Part shown: positions 7,693 to 17,635 of the stretch, piece after piece
Layout: each line of letters opens with the position of its first letter
Numbering within the stretch: position 1 is the stretch's first letter
Assembly (NCBI RefSeq): GCF_001639745.1
Contig: NZ_LTAX01000002.1
Location: forward strand, 248,001 to 312,000
DNA length: 64,000 bases
DNA from: Marinomonas gallaica
GTDB taxonomy: Bacteria > Pseudomonadota > Gammaproteobacteria > Pseudomonadales > Marinomonadaceae
Direction: 5' to 3'
The notes under the pieces: generated by a model
What the model saw: only the letters and a program-made list of their open reading frames with translations
Databases searched by the model: none
What the model was told of the DNA's origin: nothing
Translations under genes and position numbers: made by a program

Positions 7693-9651
7693 CTATTGGT
7701 TCGTAACCAAATCAAATGCTGCGTCTTCTGATAACGCAGAGTAGAAGCAGTCTCCTTGCGCATATCTAATACCTACCTCTTGTACGATCTGAGCTTGCTC
7801 TTCTTGATCAACGCCACCCGCGACTATCATCGCATCAAAAGCACTTATGAAGCTCACCAGCCCACGTAACAACTCTCTGGCTGTATTAGAAATAACAACG
7901 TCACGAACAATCTCTTCTGCCAGTTTGAAACGAATATCTTCTACTGCCAATAACGTACGAATATTACTAGAAGTACAACCGAAGTCATCGATCGAAAAAT
8001 TAAAACCCATTTTACTCAACGCAATCAGATTACGATTAGAAACACTGTTTCCTTCCATTTCTTCGTATTTCGAAAGCTCTAGAACAATGTTAGTTTCTTC
8101 AACGCGCTCTTCTTCTAAGATCGCCGTCATCTCTGATGCTAAATTCGGATCAGACAACAATAACGCCGAGAAATTAACCGCTATATTAAGGGTTAGATTG
8201 TTCTCATGTAGACGTTTCGATAGTCGCAGCGCACGTCGTAAAACTAAACATGTTAGCGCCTTAATCTGGCCATTGGTCTCGGCAACCTCAATCAGCTTCT
8301 TAGTCTCAATAGGGTGACCTTCGCTTATATTCCAACGAATTAAGGCCTCCAACGCAAAAATGGCACGGCCTTTTGTCAAGTCAACTATCGGCTGAAAGTG
8401 TACGTCAATTTTTTGTTCTGCTATGGCGACTGGCAAAAGGCTGTGAATCAACTTACGTGAGGCGTATTGCTCCTGCATACTGGCTTGGAATATAACAATA
8501 CGGTTTTTACCCATTTCTTTTGCAGAATACAGTGAAAAGTCCGCACAACTTAGAATTTCGTCGATACTACAATCCCCTGACAAGCTACTCCAATGACATA
8601 TGCCAGCGCTGATCGAAAAGCGAATAGGGTATTCTTGACCCAAGGTTAGTGCTTCTACCCGTGCTCTAATGTGCTCCGCACAAGCTTCTGCAGCGTTCAA
8701 TGCCCCCGGTACGACTAACGCAAATTCGTCACCACCAAATCGGCACGCTAACCCCTCACCTGCTGACTGACTACTTAGAATATAAGCAACATCTTTTAAT
8801 AAACGGTCCCCGACACTGTGTCCAAGTGCATCATTCACTTCCTTAAAACCATCTAAGTCCATCAGAACAATGGAAAAGTCTGGTTTTTCAAAAGCGCTTA
8901 ACTGATTAACATATTTCTCAAAGCCATCGCGATTGGCGATCTGAGTTAATGGGTCGGTCAATAATAACGTCGACTTTTCCTCCACCAAGTTATGCAATTT
9001 GATATTCAATCTTCGTGTAATCAGTAATTGGGAAACAACGTAACTTAGGAAGAGCACGATAATCGCGACAAAGCCAAACTGGATATGCTGAATTCTGGAG
9101 AGTATATTTAAATTAGTGACGGCCAGTTGAGTTTGCATTTGCGTGCGTCTACTCCATGCAAACTCAGCCAATTTGCCTAACCGCTCAGAAAACCTTACTT
9201 TAAGATCGTATAACGGCTCGTAGGATGTAATCTCTCCCGACTTTAAAGAGCGAACTGCATCGTCAAAAGACGGTAATGCCTTCGCCAGCTCAGGAATGAG
9301 TACTGAATCTATATCCTTATCGCCAAAGGCTTCTGTATAGCTGCGCGTATTAATCGAGTTTACCCGAGACCAGAAAATATCCAATGCGAGGATCACGTCA
9401 TCATAACTATATTGATCCGAACCGCGAGCGTATTGCTCTGCGTAATCAAATAACTCCCCTGCTTCGCGGGCCATTCGTCCGGTTTCTTCCAAGCGAGAAG
9501 AATAATAAAGCGGCTGATCGACTCCTTGCTGCAATTTCACAACTTCATGAAAGGTTGCAAACGATAAGGTGACAAGCGCAATCGCACCGACTAAGAACAG
9601 GCTTCTTCTGAGTGCGGCTGCATTCTTAACTTTACTCAACGATGATCTCAC
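7693..9651 (-). CDS. Membrane GGDEF-EAL protein with a degenerate EAL domain
   Basis: 652 residues. One membrane segment at about 15-33, a periplasmic helical sensor of about 150 residues and a second membrane segment at about 188-210 come first. The GGDEF domain (about 230-390) keeps an intact GGDEF signature near 302, so diguanylate cyclase activity is likely. The EAL domain (about 400-645) begins well with EALIRW, but several catalytic positions are lost: DDFGTG reads DDFGCTSS, the KID lysine-aspartate motif reads FKLAEE, and AEGVET reads AGGVDQ. Phosphodiesterase activity is therefore doubtful, and the domain may only bind c-di-GMP or GTP. It starts inside the end of the periplasmic protein gene at 9632-10114 (20-bp overlap), suggesting coupled translation and a shared signalling task. 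Confidence 0.87.
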   Translation of the reverse strand: MRSSLSKVKNAAALRRSLFLVGAIALVTLSFATFHEVVKLQQGVDQPLYYSSRLEETGRMAREAGELFDYAEQYARGSDQYSYDDVILALDIFWSRVNSINTRSYTEAFGDKDIDSVLIPELAKALPSFDDAVRSLKSGEITSYEPLYDLKVRFSERLGKLAEFAWSRRTQMQTQLAVTNLNILSRIQHIQFGFVAIIVLFLSYVVSQLLITRRLNIKLHNLVEEKSTLLLTDPLTQIANRDGFEKYVNQLSAFEKPDFSIVLMDLDGFKEVNDALGHSVGDRLLKDVAYILSSQSAGEGLACRFGGDEFALVVPGALNAAEACAEHIRARVEALTLGQEYPIRFSISAGICHWSSLSGDCSIDEILSCADFSLYSAKEMGKNRIVIFQASMQEQYASRKLIHSLLPVAIAEQKIDVHFQPIVDLTKGRAIFALEALIRWNISEGHPIETKKLIEVAETNGQIKALTCLVLRRALRLSKRLHENNLTLNIAVNFSALLLSDPNLASEMTAILEEERVEETNIVLELSKYEEMEGNSVSNRNLIALSKMGFNFSIDDFGCTSSNIRTLLAVEDIRFKLAEEIVRDVVISNTARELLRGLVSFISAFDAMIVAGGVDQEEQAQIVQEVGIRYAQGDCFYSALSEDAAFDLVTNQ

Positions 9652-10114
9652 TCATTTGCCAAACACTGCGCGACGCATATAACTCGCCTTTCAACTCAGG
9701 GTAAGCTTCATTAGGATAAACGACCCACGCTGGGCCTCGCTCTCTAAGGCTAAAGCGCTTACCGTCAATCTTATAGGCTAAAATCACATCAATATTCTTA
9801 TAATCAGAGGCAGGTAAGACGACTTCGTATCCATCAAACGCTTTCAAAATAAGATCGCCCATCGGAGCACCAGAGGCCTTAATAACATCGCGAATCAAGG
9901 GGCCACTTACATGACGAACCGCCCCATCTGTTGCTGGCAGTGTGGCATTAAACGAGGTGTTTTCTAATGTACTAAGCACATCACTGGTTAATAGAAAAGT
10001 GATCGATCCGTCTGAAGTGCTTACTTTAATTGGCCTTTGTTCAGCAGCAGCTGCCGACATACAGGTAGCGATTAGAAGAAAAACAAGGATTCTGCTTTCA
10101 AGTACTTTCAACAT
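9632..10114 (-). CDS. Periplasmic oxidoreductase molybdopterin-binding-domain-like protein
   Basis: 160 residues with a signal peptide (hydrophobic stretch 8-20, probable cut after AAAA near 24). The C-terminal block YPNEAYPELKGELYASRSVW resembles small proteins annotated with the sulfite-oxidase-type molybdopterin-binding fold. The only cysteine lies in the signal peptide, so the mature protein has no cysteine to ligate molybdenum. It may be a cofactor-free binding protein. It overlaps the start of the GGDEF-EAL gene by 20 bp and probably feeds a periplasmic signal to its sensor domain. I infer that role from gene order. Confidence 0.7.
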   Translation of the reverse strand: MLKVLESRILVFLLIATCMSAAAAEQRPIKVSTSDGSITFLLTSDVLSTLENTSFNATLPATDGAVRHVSGPLIRDVIKASGAPMGDLILKAFDGYEVVLPASDYKNIDVILAYKIDGKRFSLRERGPAWVVYPNEAYPELKGELYASRSVWQMSEIIVE

Positions 10115-10606
10115 GTTTTTTCCCTTTCAATAATTAATATTTCTGTCAGCTTTAAAAACAAAGTGATGCTACCAAGCATAGGAGCATGTAATCGGCAACC
10201 GGAGAAAATCATAATACTCTGAACAGAAATAGAGCGCCAACTTTGGCCGCGACGCCAAGAACTGTTAATCATTGCCTAATAGCAAGCGCACAATGCATTT
10301 ATTTCGTCTTGTCTTTTTCGAGCCACACCTCCCTTTTTAAAACAGGCGAATTAGGAAGCAGAACGAGCCTCACCCAAGCCATAAAAGTGCATTCATTTTG
10401 TAAAAAATAATGGCGAACTAAGCAAATATGTCCCCAAAGGAATAGATATTAGCACGGTTGAATTTGCTAGTTTCGATAAAGCGATGACACGAGCACCCCT
10501 ATCCATGGTGAGGTTTTGTTTCAAACAGCCTGCGGCTTTCTTGCAAAAGATGCTGAATAGCTTGGAATAACGTGTCGCACTTTGGACTCAACTTCAGGAC
10601 TCAACC
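10115..10606. other. Gene-free stretch of 492 bp
   Basis: This gap separates the divergent sensor operon and porin gene. I find no open frame with a ribosome site, no clear terminator and no promoter of good consensus. Both promoters presumably lie here. Confidence 0.5.
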
Positions 10607-11911
10607 ATGAATGACTACAAATACTGCATGACCAAGAAAGTTTTGCCGGTGATCATCGCCTCTGCGATGGCAACCTCCGCAAGCGCTTACAACGTCTATG
10701 AACAAGACGGTACAGAACTGAATCTAGACATAGAAGCCATATTCGGTATGTTTTCGAGTGACCACAATTACGGCACGATTGGTGAGAAGTCAGCTGGTAG
10801 CTCGTCATGGAAAGAGGGATATATTAAATATGGTTTTTCCGGTAGTCATACCTACGCAGACAGTAAAGCCAGCGTATACGGCGGCTTAAATGCTATTACC
10901 TCCGGCACATGGGGCGACGGCGACGCGGCCGGTTTCTCGAAAGGTAATGAGCGCGAAACCGATCTTGAAGACGCATTCGTGGGCTGGCGCTCCGGCAACT
11001 TGATGCCAGCGCTTGGTCAGGATGGTTTAGACATATCTTTCGGTCGACAGAACTTTGTGATTGGCGATGGTTTCCTAATCAATGGTGACGGTCTGAACTT
11101 TGGTAATGCTTTCGATGGCAGCCTCAACCGTGGCGGCGGCTACTGGCTTGCTCCACGTAAAGCGTTCGATCAAACCGCTGTGGTTCGTATCGGTGGCAGT
11201 GAAGGCGCACGCGCCGATGTTTTCTGGCTAGATTCTGATAACGTCGCTCAAAACAAAATGGAGCTAGCGGGTATCAATGCCGAATACGTCACCCCAGAAA
11301 GTACATTGGGTACCATGTATATTAAGGGCTTAGATGCCGAAGGTAATAATGCCCGTGACGGCCAAGAAACCATCAGCCTGCGTTACCAAGGTAATGCTGG
11401 TGTTGAGAATCTATTCTTGTCTGGCGAATATGTCACTCAAGAAAGTGGCGACACTGGTGACAATGCTGACGCGTGGTATGTAGAAGCGGGTTGGACCTTC
11501 TCCGATGTGGCCTGGTCGCCAAGTGTGAATTACCGATACGCTCAATTTGATGATGGATTTGACCCGCTTTTCTATGGTTTCAATCGCGGCTACGGCACTT
11601 GGTTCCAAGGAGAGGTTGCGGCCAACTTCGCTGGTCCATTTAATACCGGTTCAGACATTCAGCAGATTGCCATCAAAGCCAACCCAACAGACACGCTGAC
11701 CGTCGGCGCCCTGCTCTTCGACTTCGGTGGTACGAGCGGTGGTATGATGGATGCCCAAGAATTGGACATCTACGCCGAGTGGGTGGTTGCATCGAACCTG
11801 ATTATCAGTCCATTAGTAGGACTGTACTCGCCTGATAACAAAAACTCAGTTCAGCTCGGTGATAACGACACCAATGTATACGGTCAAATTATTGCAATTG
11901 TTCCATTCTAG
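10607..11911 (+). CDS. Outer-membrane beta-barrel porin-like protein
   Basis: 434 residues. A signal peptide ends near SASA at residue 26. The mature part is rich in Gly, Asp, Asn and aromatic residues with alternating hydrophobic strands, and it ends in phenylalanine (IIAIVPF), the usual C-terminal signal for barrel assembly. Its composition and length resemble carbohydrate or alginate-export-type channels, but no family signature is clear and the substrate is unknown. The ATG at 10607 has AGGA seven bases upstream. A strong terminator follows at 11927, so the gene is probably transcribed alone. Confidence 0.75.
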   Translation: MNDYKYCMTKKVLPVIIASAMATSASAYNVYEQDGTELNLDIEAIFGMFSSDHNYGTIGEKSAGSSSWKEGYIKYGFSGSHTYADSKASVYGGLNAITSGTWGDGDAAGFSKGNERETDLEDAFVGWRSGNLMPALGQDGLDISFGRQNFVIGDGFLINGDGLNFGNAFDGSLNRGGGYWLAPRKAFDQTAVVRIGGSEGARADVFWLDSDNVAQNKMELAGINAEYVTPESTLGTMYIKGLDAEGNNARDGQETISLRYQGNAGVENLFLSGEYVTQESGDTGDNADAWYVEAGWTFSDVAWSPSVNYRYAQFDDGFDPLFYGFNRGYGTWFQGEVAANFAGPFNTGSDIQQIAIKANPTDTLTVGALLFDFGGTSGGMMDAQELDIYAEWVVASNLIISPLVGLYSPDNKNSVQLGDNDTNVYGQIIAIVPF

Positions 11912-11926
11912 TCTGACTTAGCGTCA

Positions 11927-11957
11927 AGCCTGCCAGTTTCTGTACGGCAGGCTTTTC
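11927..11957 (+). terminator. Intrinsic terminator after the porin gene
   Basis: AGCCTGCC and GGCAGGCT form an eight-pair stem with an 11-base loop, followed by TTTTCT. Confidence 0.85.
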
Positions 11958-12263
11958 TATGCTTGGATAGCTCCAGAAGGCTATTCTACTCACATACGGT
12001 AACGCATCGCTTACATTACCTTGCAACTCGACACACTGAATATGTTTAAAATTTCTTCGTTAAAACTAAAATCATGGACATACGTTACAGGTATGTTATG
12101 AACTTCTTTTCAGAATGCGAGACACCCAAAAGACCTGCGACATATAACTTGGATGTATATCAGATTTTAACTATAGTGAATCTACGTACGATATATTTTC
12201 TTATTCACACTACAGGATTGGCGGTTACAAGAAAAAGCTATCGGCCACAACAGGAGTATGTCA

Positions 12264-13571
12264 ATGTTTTTCAGGTCTTCAAAAACACGCGATACAGGGA
12301 CGATGAAAGGCTCGGATATCAGTGCAGATATCATAGAATCGATGAAGAAGTTTTGCCCCGTTATTACGTTTTCTCCAGATGGCGAAATCGAAGACGCTAA
12401 TGCATTGTTCTTGTCCGCGATCGGCTACTCCTTAGATGAAATCAAAGGCAAACATCACCGTACTTTGTGTCCTTCTGCCGTCACAAACGCGAAAGACTAC
12501 ACTTCTTTTTGGTCAACCCTCGCGCGAGGCGAAAGCCATTCAGGTACATTTCTGCGCCGTCGAAAAGATGGCAGCGACCTCTGGATTGAAGCGACCTACT
12601 TTCCGATCTTCTCGGATAATAAAGTCATCAAAGTCTTTAAAATCGCAGCGGATATCACAGAAGCCTATGAACGAAATTTAGCGCGTGGCTCATTAATTGA
12701 TGCCATAGATAAATCCAATGCCATCATCGAATTCACCCCAGATGGCACAGTCGTTCAAGCGAACGCAAACTTTGCCCATGCACTGGGTTACAGTAGTGAG
12801 AAAGAGCTTCCTGGAAAGCATCATAAAGAGTTTTGTTTTGACGAGTTTTATCAAGAAAACCCAAACTTTTGGAAAGAGCTATCACAAGGCGAAATCAAAT
12901 CTGGTCTGTTTAAACGTCAGCGTAGAAATGGCGATATCGTTTGGATTGAAGCCACTTATAACCCCGTTTGGAGCAATGAACACAAAGTTACTAAGGTTGT
13001 TAAGGTTGCGACGGACATTACCGATCGCGTAAACAAGCAGCTCTCTATTCAGCGCGCCGCTGAAGTGGCACACAGCACCTCCGTCGAAACCGCTCAGGTA
13101 TCGGAACGCGGTGCAACCATCCTGAAAGATACGGTGACGAATTCAGAAAGCATCGTCGAAGATGTAAAGACCTCTAGCAAGCTGATTGAAGACCTTAATC
13201 ATCAATCAGCAGAGATTTCTAAGATTGTTGATACCATTGGCTCGATTGCCGATCAAACCAACTTACTTGCCTTGAATGCAGCCATTGAAGCGGCGCGCGC
13301 AGGTGAACATGGACGCGGCTTTGCTGTAGTCGCTGATGAAGTACGTACTCTTGCGGCTCGAACCAGCAAGTCAACGGATGAAATTAACGATATGGTGAAT
13401 AAAAATACCCAGCTCGTTGCCAAAGCCAAAGAGAGCATGATTAAAGTGAACGCTCAGGTGCAGACCAGCTCAGAAAATATCCGTGAAGCATCGGGCATTA
13501 TCGATGAAATTCTCAAAGGCGCGGAGCATGTGTCTCACGTCGTTGGCGATTTAGTTCAGTCGTCTGACTAG
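12264..13571 (+). CDS. Soluble double-PAS methyl-accepting chemotaxis protein (BdlA/Aer-like)
   Basis: 435 residues with no membrane segment. Two PAS domains in tandem (about 20-135 and 145-255) share the repeated blocks [18 protein letters not shown] and [19 protein letters not shown] shortened MCP signalling domain follows, with the conserved hairpin tip [19 protein letters not shown] and [14 protein letters not shown]. The architecture and size match BdlA of Pseudomonas aeruginosa, which links redox or nutrient sensing to biofilm dispersal, and Aer-like energy sensors. PAS cofactor (haem or FAD) is not decided by the sequence. AGGAG at 12252 lies one base before the ATG at 12258 but seven before the ATG at 12264, so the latter is chosen. 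It probably signals to CheA or to c-di-GMP enzymes. Confidence 0.87.
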   Translation: MFFRSSKTRDTGTMKGSDISADIIESMKKFCPVITFSPDGEIEDANALFLSAIGYSLDEIKGKHHRTLCPSAVTNAKDYTSFWSTLARGESHSGTFLRRRKDGSDLWIEATYFPIFSDNKVIKVFKIAADITEAYERNLARGSLIDAIDKSNAIIEFTPDGTVVQANANFAHALGYSSEKELPGKHHKEFCFDEFYQENPNFWKELSQGEIKSGLFKRQRRNGDIVWIEATYNPVWSNEHKVTKVVKVATDITDRVNKQLSIQRAAEVAHSTSVETAQVSERGATILKDTVTNSESIVEDVKTSSKLIEDLNHQSAEISKIVDTIGSIADQTNLLALNAAIEAARAGEHGRGFAVVADEVRTLAARTSKSTDEINDMVNKNTQLVAKAKESMIKVNAQVQTSSENIREASGIIDEILKGAEHVSHVVGDLVQSSD

Positions 13572-13585
13572 TACGCAAAACGAGA

Positions 13586-13625
13586 AACGAGCGCCTCTCA
13601 AATCATTGGGAGCCACTCGTTTTTT
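13586..13625 (+). terminator. Terminator between the chemoreceptor and metY
   Basis: ACGAG (13588-) and CTCGT close a stem that continues inward with CTC/GAG and CAA/TTG pairs, followed by seven T on the plus strand. The two genes converge here, and it may act in both directions. Confidence 0.75.
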
Positions 13626-13649
13626 CATTCACACAAAGAAAGAGTGCGT

Positions 13650-14921
13650 TTAAGCTGCATCAAGCGCTTGGCTGATGTCCGCAATAATGTCATCAATGTG
13701 CTCAATGCCAATCGACAAGCGCACCATGTCTTCACTCGCACCCGCTTTTTTGAGCTCTTCCGCATTCAACTGGCGGTGTGTCGTCGAAGCTGGATGGCAG
13801 GCAAGGGATTTCGCATCGCCAATATTTACCAATCGTAAGATCATTTGCAACGCATCGATGAAACGACCACCGGCCTCAAGGCCACCTTTGATACCAAAGC
13901 TGATGATACCTGACGCTTTACCGTGAGTAATCTTCTGACACGTTTCGTAGTAAGGGCTGTCCGGTAGGGCTGCGTAGTTTACCCAGCTTACTTTTTCATG
14001 CTGCTGCAGAAACGCGGCGGCTTTCTCCGCATTCTCACAATGACGCTCCATACGCAAACCGAGCGTTTCAATGCCTTGCAAAATCAAGAAGGCGTTTTGA
14101 GGTGACAATGCCGCACCAGTATTACGTAATGGCACCACACGACAACGACCAATATAAGCCGCTTCACCTAGAGCGTCGGTGTAGACAACACCATGGTAAG
14201 ACGGATCTGGTTCATTTAATGCTGGGAAACGTTGGCTGTTTGCTTTCCAATCAAACTTTCCTGAGTCGACAATCACGCCACCCACACTGGTTCCGTGGCC
14301 GCCCATATATTTTGTTAGGGAATGCACCACAATGTCTGCACCAAGTTCAAATGGACGACATAGGTAAGGCGTCGCGACAGTGTTGTCGACAATCACAGGA
14401 ATGCCATGTTTGTGTGCCACGGCAACTAAGCGCTCAATATCGACAACATTACCCGCAGGGTTGCCAATTGACTCACAGAAGATGGCTTTTGTTTTGTCAT
14501 CAATTGCCGCTTCAAAACCCGCGTAGTCATCGTGAGAGATCATGCGCACTTCGATTCCTTGCTTAGGAAAAGTATGCGCAAACAGGTTGTACGTACCGCC
14601 ATACAGCTGACTCGTACTCAGGATATTATCACCAGCTTCTGCGATACATTGAATTGCATACGTAATCGCTGCCATACCTGAAGCAACTGCTAGTGCACCA
14701 ATGCCACCCTCTAATGCAGCCACACGTTCTTCTAGAACGGCGTTCGTTGGGTTCATGATACGTGTGTAAATATTGCCAGCCACTTTCAGATCAAACAGAT
14801 CTGCGCCGTGCTGCGTATCGTCAAATGTGTAGGACGTGGTTTGATAGATCGGTACAGCGGCAGCTTTGGTGGTTGCTTCTGAGGTATAGCCATGGTGAAG
14901 GGCTAGAGATTCAAATTTCAT
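13650..14921 (-). CDS. metY: O-acetylhomoserine aminocarboxypropyltransferase (sulfhydrylase)
   Basis: 423 residues from the ATG at 14921, which has AGGA six bases upstream. The extension to 14978 lacks family similarity. This PLP enzyme of the Cys/Met metabolism fold makes homocysteine (or methionine) from O-acetylhomoserine and sulfide (or methanethiol). Visible landmarks are YTRIMNPTN, the cofactor-stacking region ASGMAAI, and the PLP lysine in VVHSLTKYMGGHG. The insertion after the lysine (residues about 225-270, SQRFPALNEPDPSYHGVVY) separates MetY from cystathionine gamma-synthase and MetZ. An Lrp-family regulator lies upstream. In a DMSP user, methanethiol assimilation through this enzyme is plausible but not shown. 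Confidence 0.93.
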   Translation of the reverse strand: MKFESLALHHGYTSEATTKAAAVPIYQTTSYTFDDTQHGADLFDLKVAGNIYTRIMNPTNAVLEERVAALEGGIGALAVASGMAAITYAIQCIAEAGDNILSTSQLYGGTYNLFAHTFPKQGIEVRMISHDDYAGFEAAIDDKTKAIFCESIGNPAGNVVDIERLVAVAHKHGIPVIVDNTVATPYLCRPFELGADIVVHSLTKYMGGHGTSVGGVIVDSGKFDWKANSQRFPALNEPDPSYHGVVYTDALGEAAYIGRCRVVPLRNTGAALSPQNAFLILQGIETLGLRMERHCENAEKAAAFLQQHEKVSWVNYAALPDSPYYETCQKITHGKASGIISFGIKGGLEAGGRFIDALQMILRLVNIGDAKSLACHPASTTHRQLNAEELKKAGASEDMVRLSIGIEHIDDIIADISQALDAA

Positions 14922-15057
14922 AGCGAGTCCTTTGTTATTTTTAATCAATATGTTGTCGAAAGTCGTTACTTTTTCCACTCAGACGTTATCCCAATTCGCG
15001 GGGGCTGTCATGGTCATTTTCCAACCAAATTGAAGAAGCATTGCCATCCTTATACAA

Positions 15058-15519
15058 CTAGACTGGCAGCCGTGTTGATGACTTTAGCTCTCGTAATGAG
15101 ATATTCGAAGAGATCGCGGACACGCCAGGAAGCTTGCGTAATACTTGATCAACAAAACGGCTGTAATCGTCTAAGTCTATTGCCACCACTTGTAAAAGAA
15201 AGTCTGCCTCACCAGTGGTATTGTGGCACGCCATGACATTTTCGCACTGCTCAATAGTGCGTTCAAATCGCTCTGTCGTTTCAGCGTCGTGCTGATTACA
15301 GGTCAATTGCACAAACGCCATGACGCCAAAGCCTAATTTTCGACGATCTAAGTTTGCTTGGTAATCGGTAATTACGCCCTCTTCTTCAAGCCGTTTCAAG
15401 CGCCTCCAACAGGCTGTTTCGCTCAATGCCAGCTCACTGGCAAGTTTGGTATTACTTAACTTTCCATCTTTTTGCATGCGTTGAACAATCTTCGCATCCA
15501 CTCTATCCAAACCACTCAT
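15058..15519 (-). CDS. Lrp/AsnC-family transcriptional regulator
   Basis: 153 residues. The N-terminal helix-turn-helix (about 5-55) reads LDRVDAKIVQRMQKDGKL then LALSETACWRRLKRLEEEG, and a RAM ligand-binding domain follows (about 65-145). It starts 141 bp from the divergent zinc alcohol dehydrogenase and lies 136 bp upstream of metY on the same strand. It may control either or both, probably in response to an amino acid. Confidence 0.88.
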   Translation of the reverse strand: MSGLDRVDAKIVQRMQKDGKLSNTKLASELALSETACWRRLKRLEEEGVITDYQANLDRRKLGFGVMAFVQLTCNQHDAETTERFERTIEQCENVMACHNTTGEADFLLQVVAIDLDDYSRFVDQVLRKLPGVSAISSNISLRELKSSTRLPV

Positions 15520-15660
15520 TGAAAGAACTCCCTCATAAAAATCATATTTTAAAAATACTATTCCATAAAAACCCCATTATTTAACTAAATAAGCAACGTT
15601 ATTTCTGTCAATGAGCGTACGCTATTTATTATATTTTGATTACTCTATAGGAGCACTTCT

Positions 15661-16701
15661 ATGAAAGCAGTGGTGTATGAAAGCTTTACAGCACCCCCTA
15701 AAATTATGACCGTTGATGACCCTACCCCTGAAAATCACGGTGTGGTCATCAAAGTCGAAGCGACTGGTGTGTGTCGCAGTGATTGGCATGGCTGGATGGG
15801 GCACGATCCTGATATCGTTCTGCCACATGTACCTGGACATGAATTTGCTGGCGTCATTGAAGCCGTGGGTAAGGATGTCAAACGATTTAACATCGGTGAC
15901 CGTGTAACAGTACCTTTTGTAAGCGGTTGTGGCTCCTGCCCTGAATGTCATGGAGGCAATCATCAGGTATGTGGTAACCAGACTCAGCCTGGCTTCACTC
16001 ATTGGGGATCCTTTGCCGAGTACGTCACCATTCATCACGCCGATGTAAACCTTGTTACGTTGCCAGAAACGATTGATTTCACCACCGCAGCCAGCCTTGG
16101 TTGTCGCTTCGTGACCTCATTTCGTGCCGTCGTCGATCAAGGCAAGGTGAGCGCCGGACAATGGGTTGCCATACATGGCTGTGGTGGCGTAGGTTTATCT
16201 GCCATTATGATCGCCAACAGCATTGGCGCTAATGTCATTGCCGTAGACGTCACCGAAGACAAACTTGAGCTGGCTAAATCGTTAGGCGCTTACGCCACCA
16301 TCAATGCCAGTACGGTAACCGATGTTCCAGAAGCCATTAAAGAGCTCACTCGGGGTGGCGCACACGTTTCGATGGATGCACTCGGCCATCCATCCACGTG
16401 CATCAACTCGATCAAGAGCTTAAAGAAACTAGGTAAACACATTCAGGTGGGCTTACTGCTTGCTGAACAAGCCACACCGCCGATCCCAATGAACTTGGTT
16501 ATTGCGCACGAATTAGAAATTTTAGGCAGTCATGGCATGCAAGCATTTCGCTATGACGCCATGCTTTCTATGATTAAAACAGGCAAACTGAGCCCTGAAA
16601 AGTTACTCGGACGTACCATTAGCCTTGAAGAATCGATTGATGCTTTGACCAACATTGACACTATTAATCCTCCTGGCGTGACCGTTGTCACCCGTTTCTA
16701 G
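15661..16701 (+). CDS. Zinc-dependent medium-chain alcohol dehydrogenase
   Basis: 346 residues. The catalytic zinc ligands are visible in CRSDWHGW and [12 protein letters not shown]. The structural zinc lobe has all four cysteines in C-x2-C-x2-C-x7-C ([15 protein letters not shown]). The nucleotide fold reads [13 protein letters not shown]. It oxidises an alcohol with NAD(P). The substrate is unknown, and it resembles the broad 'zinc-dependent alcohol dehydrogenase' group. AGGAG precedes the start. It is divergent from the Lrp-family gene. Confidence 0.88.
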   Translation: MKAVVYESFTAPPKIMTVDDPTPENHGVVIKVEATGVCRSDWHGWMGHDPDIVLPHVPGHEFAGVIEAVGKDVKRFNIGDRVTVPFVSGCGSCPECHGGNHQVCGNQTQPGFTHWGSFAEYVTIHHADVNLVTLPETIDFTTAASLGCRFVTSFRAVVDQGKVSAGQWVAIHGCGGVGLSAIMIANSIGANVIAVDVTEDKLELAKSLGAYATINASTVTDVPEAIKELTRGGAHVSMDALGHPSTCINSIKSLKKLGKHIQVGLLLAEQATPPIPMNLVIAHELEILGSHGMQAFRYDAMLSMIKTGKLSPEKLLGRTISLEESIDALTNIDTINPPGVTVVTRF

Positions 16702-16739
16702 TTTCGTCCGCCTCAGTAGCCCTACTTGATTCTACAACA

Positions 16740-16770
16740 GCCTTGCCTAATATGCGGGGCTTTTCCTTTT
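16740..16770 (+). terminator. Probable terminator after the alcohol dehydrogenase
   Basis: GCCTTGC pairs with GCGGGGC through two G-U pairs around a short loop, followed by TTTTCCTTTT. Confidence 0.6.
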
Positions 16771-16852
16771 ATCGGCCATCGTAACAAGACGAGAACTATT
16801 ATAGGGTTAACAAGCTCATCGCCTTACAACTGCAATAAAACTAGGTGTTAAT

Positions 16853-17620
16853 ATGTTCGATACAATCACGCACTGGTGGGAAGACCGTAAGATCAAACAG
16901 CTGCCCGTCACCCGAGAACAATGGGAAGCCGCTAATACCGAATGGCCAGTGCTATCTCGTTATCAAGGGGACGAGCGCGATGAGCTTTATCAACTCACAT
17001 TGCGCTTTTTAGTTCATAAAACCATCACCCCAGGCGGCGATGCGGACATCACAGATGAGATGTGTTTACGCATTGCCACCATGGCCTGTGTGCCAATCCT
17101 TAACCTTGGTTTAAATTGGTACGATCACTGGCAAACAGTGATCCTCTATCAAGGGGATTTCATCCCCAATCGACCCTATATCAGTGACGATGGTATCGTT
17201 CATAATCAAGCGCCGGGGCTCAGTGGCGAAGCCTGGTTACGCGGCCCAGTGATTTTATCGTGGGCATCGGTCTGCGCCAGCGGCGCTCACAGGCGCCATG
17301 GCCATGCCAGCAACGTAGTGATTCATGAGTTTGCGCACAAGCTCGATATGCTGCGCGACGGTGCCAATGGCGCTCCGCCGATGCACTTAGGAATGAAAGC
17401 CGGTGAATGGCATGATGTGTTTACCGCGGCATGGCAGCAACTTGAACAACGCTGGCAGCACCATGCGTCTTTACCTTTAGATGAATACGCCCTCACCAAT
17501 CCCGCCGAGTTCTTTGCCGTCTGTAGCGAAACCTTTTTCGAAGACCCTCAAGCCTTAGACAGCCATTTACCCGACGTCTACCGCTTGCTGTGTCAGTTTT
17601 ACCGTCAAAAACCGCTGTAA
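16853..17620 (+). CDS. mtfA: MtfA zinc peptidase (Mlc titration factor A)
   Basis: 255 residues, close to the E. coli protein in length. The M90-family gluzincin signature is clear: H158-E159-x-x-H162 in VIHEFAHKLDMLRDGANG, and a downstream acidic site in NPAEFFAVCSETFFEDP (about 218-234) for the third zinc ligand. In E. coli, MtfA is cytosolic, binds the repressor Mlc and so affects ptsG, and it has aminopeptidase-like activity. AGGTG lies ahead of the start. The convergent DASS transporter ends 16 bp away. Confidence 0.93.
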   Translation: MFDTITHWWEDRKIKQLPVTREQWEAANTEWPVLSRYQGDERDELYQLTLRFLVHKTITPGGDADITDEMCLRIATMACVPILNLGLNWYDHWQTVILYQGDFIPNRPYISDDGIVHNQAPGLSGEAWLRGPVILSWASVCASGAHRRHGHASNVVIHEFAHKLDMLRDGANGAPPMHLGMKAGEWHDVFTAAWQQLEQRWQHHASLPLDEYALTNPAEFFAVCSETFFEDPQALDSHLPDVYRLLCQFYRQKPL

Positions 17621-17635
17621 ACGAAGCGTACGCGG

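Noticed and set aside
12074..12400. Open frame of 108 codons upstream of and overlapping the double-PAS chemoreceptor
   Set aside because: It overlaps the chemoreceptor start in another frame, has no ribosome site and shows no recognisable domain.
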